Shown in pieces: positions 22,720 to 24,227 of a DNA stretch of 24,227 nt. Both the position numbers and the translations under genes were made by a program. This DNA comes from CAZHMN01 sp964533705 (GTDB lineage: Bacteria; Electryoneota; B3-LCP): assembly GCA_964533705.1 (NCBI GenBank), contig CAZHMN010000043.1, forward strand, positions 1 to 24,227, given 5' to 3'. The first letter of the stretch is position 1. The number at the start of each line of letters is the position of its first letter. Under the pieces are notes generated by a model. It ran no database searches and was not told the DNA's origin. It saw nothing but the letters and a program-made list of their open reading frames with translations.

Positions 22720-24018
22720 ATGCCTGAATACAAGTCCGAGCCCCTGAAATGCTGGAACAAGGCTAAGGAACTGCGCGACAAGTACTATAAGGATTACGCC
22801 ACCGCCCACGAACGAGGCGGACTGCGCTGGACCGGCGGAGCCTGGTCTTTTGACGCCATTCCCTACGGTCTGGGCGATGACGTCTATCCCCTGACCGGTG
22901 AACCCTACGCCGCCTCCATCGCCTTTATGAAGGATTTCTCACTGGAATGCCTGGAGGCCACCGAAGCCAAGGGCTGGGCGCGCGATCTCTGCAGCTATAT
23001 GCGCAACTACTGGGGATCAATGTACCTGAACAAATGGGCTTTCGGAGGTGAATTCCCCAAGGCGGATTTCGCCTGGCAGGATCACATCTGCTGCAGCCAC
23101 GGCAAGTGGGATCAGCATGTGGCCGAATTCGAAGACATTCCCTACTTTTGCATTGACGTTTCCGTCGGCCCCTACCAGGATTTGGACGAGAACAGGCTGC
23201 AGTACGTCGTTGATCAGATGCATGAAGGCATCGAATTTCTGGAAAGGGTTACTGGCAGGAAGTACGACGATGAAAAACTCATCGCCGCCGTCAATGACGA
23301 ATGCCGCCTGACCTCCACCTGGGCGGAAATCTGCCTGCTGAACAAGCACAAACCCGCTCCCTTAGATGAGAAGAGCATGTATTCCCTCTACGTCTTCGGT
23401 ACGCTATCCAAGGCCAAGAAGGAATTCGCCGACTTCTACGAAGAGATACGCGACGAAATGAAAGACCGGATCGCCCGCGGGGTTGCCGCTCTGCCCGCCG
23501 AAAGGTGTCGCCTGATCTCCGATACGCAACCCCCCTGGGCGTTCTTGAACGTCTTTCGTTACCTGGAAAAATTCGGAGCGGTATCGGTGGGGTCGCTTTA
23601 TACCTTCGCACTGATCGGTATCTGGGAAGATAAACCGGACGGAACCTGGGGCCCGCGCACCACTCCACAGCAGGCGGGCATAAAGATCGAAACGCGCGAT
23701 CAGGCGCTGCGCATCCTGGCCGATTGGAACCTTTCCAAACCGGAGTGGCAGCACTTTTACGACCCCGCTCTAAAAACCAGTATGATGAAACGCATTTACG
23801 ATGAATGGGAGCTTGATGGGGTCATGCTGCATCTGAATCGCGGCTGCGAAGGGCTGTCCTGTGGCATCATGGAAAACCACTGGGGTTTGACGCAGATGGG
23901 CGTGCCTGTCATGGCCTTCGAAGGCAACATGGGCGATTCCCGAGAATTCGATCAAGCCCGCACCATGGATCGCATTGATTCTTTCATGGAACGGCTGGGA
24001 TTGAAGAAGATGAATTAG
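22720..24018 (+). CDS. bcrB: Benzoyl-CoA reductase subunit B (class I)
   Basis: The 432-residue protein strongly resembles BcrB of class I, ATP-dependent benzoyl-CoA reductase, which reduces benzoyl-CoA to cyclohexa-1,5-diene-1-carbonyl-CoA. Typical stretches are KYYKDYATAHERGGLRWTG (21-39), DDVYPLTGEPYAASIA (53-68), ARDLCSYMRNYWGSMY (87-102), FGGEFPKADF, DHICCSHGKW (121-130), TWAEICLLNKHKPAPLDEKSMYSLYV, ISDTQPPWAF and VSVGSLYTFALIGIWEDK. Cys91, Cys124 and Cys125 are candidate cluster/active-site residues. The ATG at 22720 follows GAGGT; an upstream in-frame ATG lies inside the preceding gene. It pairs with BcrC upstream. BcrA and BcrD are expected downstream but the next 209 bases hold only repeats. 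Confidence 0.95.
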   Translation: MPEYKSEPLKCWNKAKELRDKYYKDYATAHERGGLRWTGGAWSFDAIPYGLGDDVYPLTGEPYAASIAFMKDFSLECLEATEAKGWARDLCSYMRNYWGSMYLNKWAFGGEFPKADFAWQDHICCSHGKWDQHVAEFEDIPYFCIDVSVGPYQDLDENRLQYVVDQMHEGIEFLERVTGRKYDDEKLIAAVNDECRLTSTWAEICLLNKHKPAPLDEKSMYSLYVFGTLSKAKKEFADFYEEIRDEMKDRIARGVAALPAERCRLISDTQPPWAFLNVFRYLEKFGAVSVGSLYTFALIGIWEDKPDGTWGPRTTPQQAGIKIETRDQALRILADWNLSKPEWQHFYDPALKTSMMKRIYDEWELDGVMLHLNRGCEGLSCGIMENHWGLTQMGVPVMAFEGNMGDSREFDQARTMDRIDSFMERLGLKKMN

Positions 24019-24030
24019 CATCAACTTGGG

Positions 24031-24227
24031 GGGCGGCAGCTTGCTGCCGTGCTATCTGAAAAATGCTATAGTGTGTTTTGGCACTGCAGCACGGGAACGC
24101 AGACGAGGTAGCGCGGGGGCTTGCCCCCGCAGGATAAATCCTGCGGCTGAGACCTTTTTTAATGTCGCTACGCGACTCACAAGCAGTTAGCTTCAGCTAA
24201 TTTTAAAGCGGGTCTGAGCACCAGACT
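24031..24227. repeat. Composite palindromic repeats at the window end
   Basis: After bcrB come GGCAGC-TT-GCTGCC, then GCGGGGGC-TT-GCCCCCGC (24113-24130), CCGCAGGAT-AA-ATCCTGCGG (24127-24146), CTGAGACC, GTCGC-TAC-GCGAC (24164-24176), TTAGCT-TC-AGCTAA (24187-24200) and a tail (24201-24227) similar to the reverse complement of the 10.6-kb array. Element order matches that array in reverse orientation. No gene is visible. Confidence 0.88.

Noticed and set aside
24019..24227. bcrA start after bcrB
   Set aside because: The 209 bases hold palindromic repeats only; no ferredoxin-type or ATPase-type frame begins here.

Overview
The window (24.2 kb, three scaffold gaps of exactly 100 N) looks like part of a metagenome-assembled genome from an anaerobic, Gram-negative bacterium, most likely an uncultured lineage of the Fibrobacterota-Chlorobiota-Bacteroidota (FCB) neighbourhood. 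The grounds are two secreted proteins ending in a YPNPFN-type (FlgD-like / type IX-type) C-terminal sorting domain, two outer-membrane beta-barrel proteins, many palindromic intergenic repeats and two S23-like four-helix-bundle genes. The phylum is an inference; no rRNA is present.

Left part (1-9.7 kb): a secreted transglutaminase-like protein with a sorting domain (5' end doubtful); a 626-bp intergenic region with a good sigma70-like promoter and a structured stretch that may be a small RNA or attenuator; a NitT/TauT-type ABC importer (binding protein, permease, ATPase, overlapping genes) followed by an outer-membrane channel-like protein; then, on the minus strand, a secreted kelch-repeat protein and a FadL/TodX-type outer-membrane channel. 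Two outer-membrane channels plus an ABC importer beside an aromatic-degradation island suggest an uptake system for aromatic compounds, but no substrate can be read from the sequence.

Middle (9.7-10.9 kb): a gene-free array of palindromic words in a compound tandem repeat (151 + 128 bp), interrupted by a gap, ending in a near-consensus promoter.

Right part (10.9-24.0 kb, all plus strand): a LeuB/LeuC/LeuD/LeuA-type 2-oxoacid chain-elongation set with a MarR regulator lodged between the LeuC- and LeuD-type genes, then genes of anaerobic benzoyl-CoA degradation: oah (ring-opening hydrolase), an SDR dehydrogenase, a thiolase, dch (dienoyl-CoA hydratase), bcrC and bcrB (class I, ATP-dependent benzoyl-CoA reductase). 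Together they would reduce benzoyl-CoA to the dienoyl-CoA (Bcr), hydrate it (Dch), hydrolytically open the ring (Oah) and take the product through beta-oxidation (SDR, thiolase). The 6-hydroxycyclohexenoyl-CoA dehydrogenase (Had) and the ATPase/activator subunits BcrA and BcrD are not seen.

The most unusual feature is a pair of about 0.5-kb cassettes, one between SDR and thiolase and one between bcrC and bcrB. Each carries a four-helix-bundle gene between inverted arrays of 7-bp repeats; the heptamer differs between the two, and both arrays start on the last base of the upstream stop codon. A similar heptamer array lies inside the coding region of the kelch protein. The window ends in another copy of the composite palindromic repeat, in opposite orientation and with a compensatory stem change.
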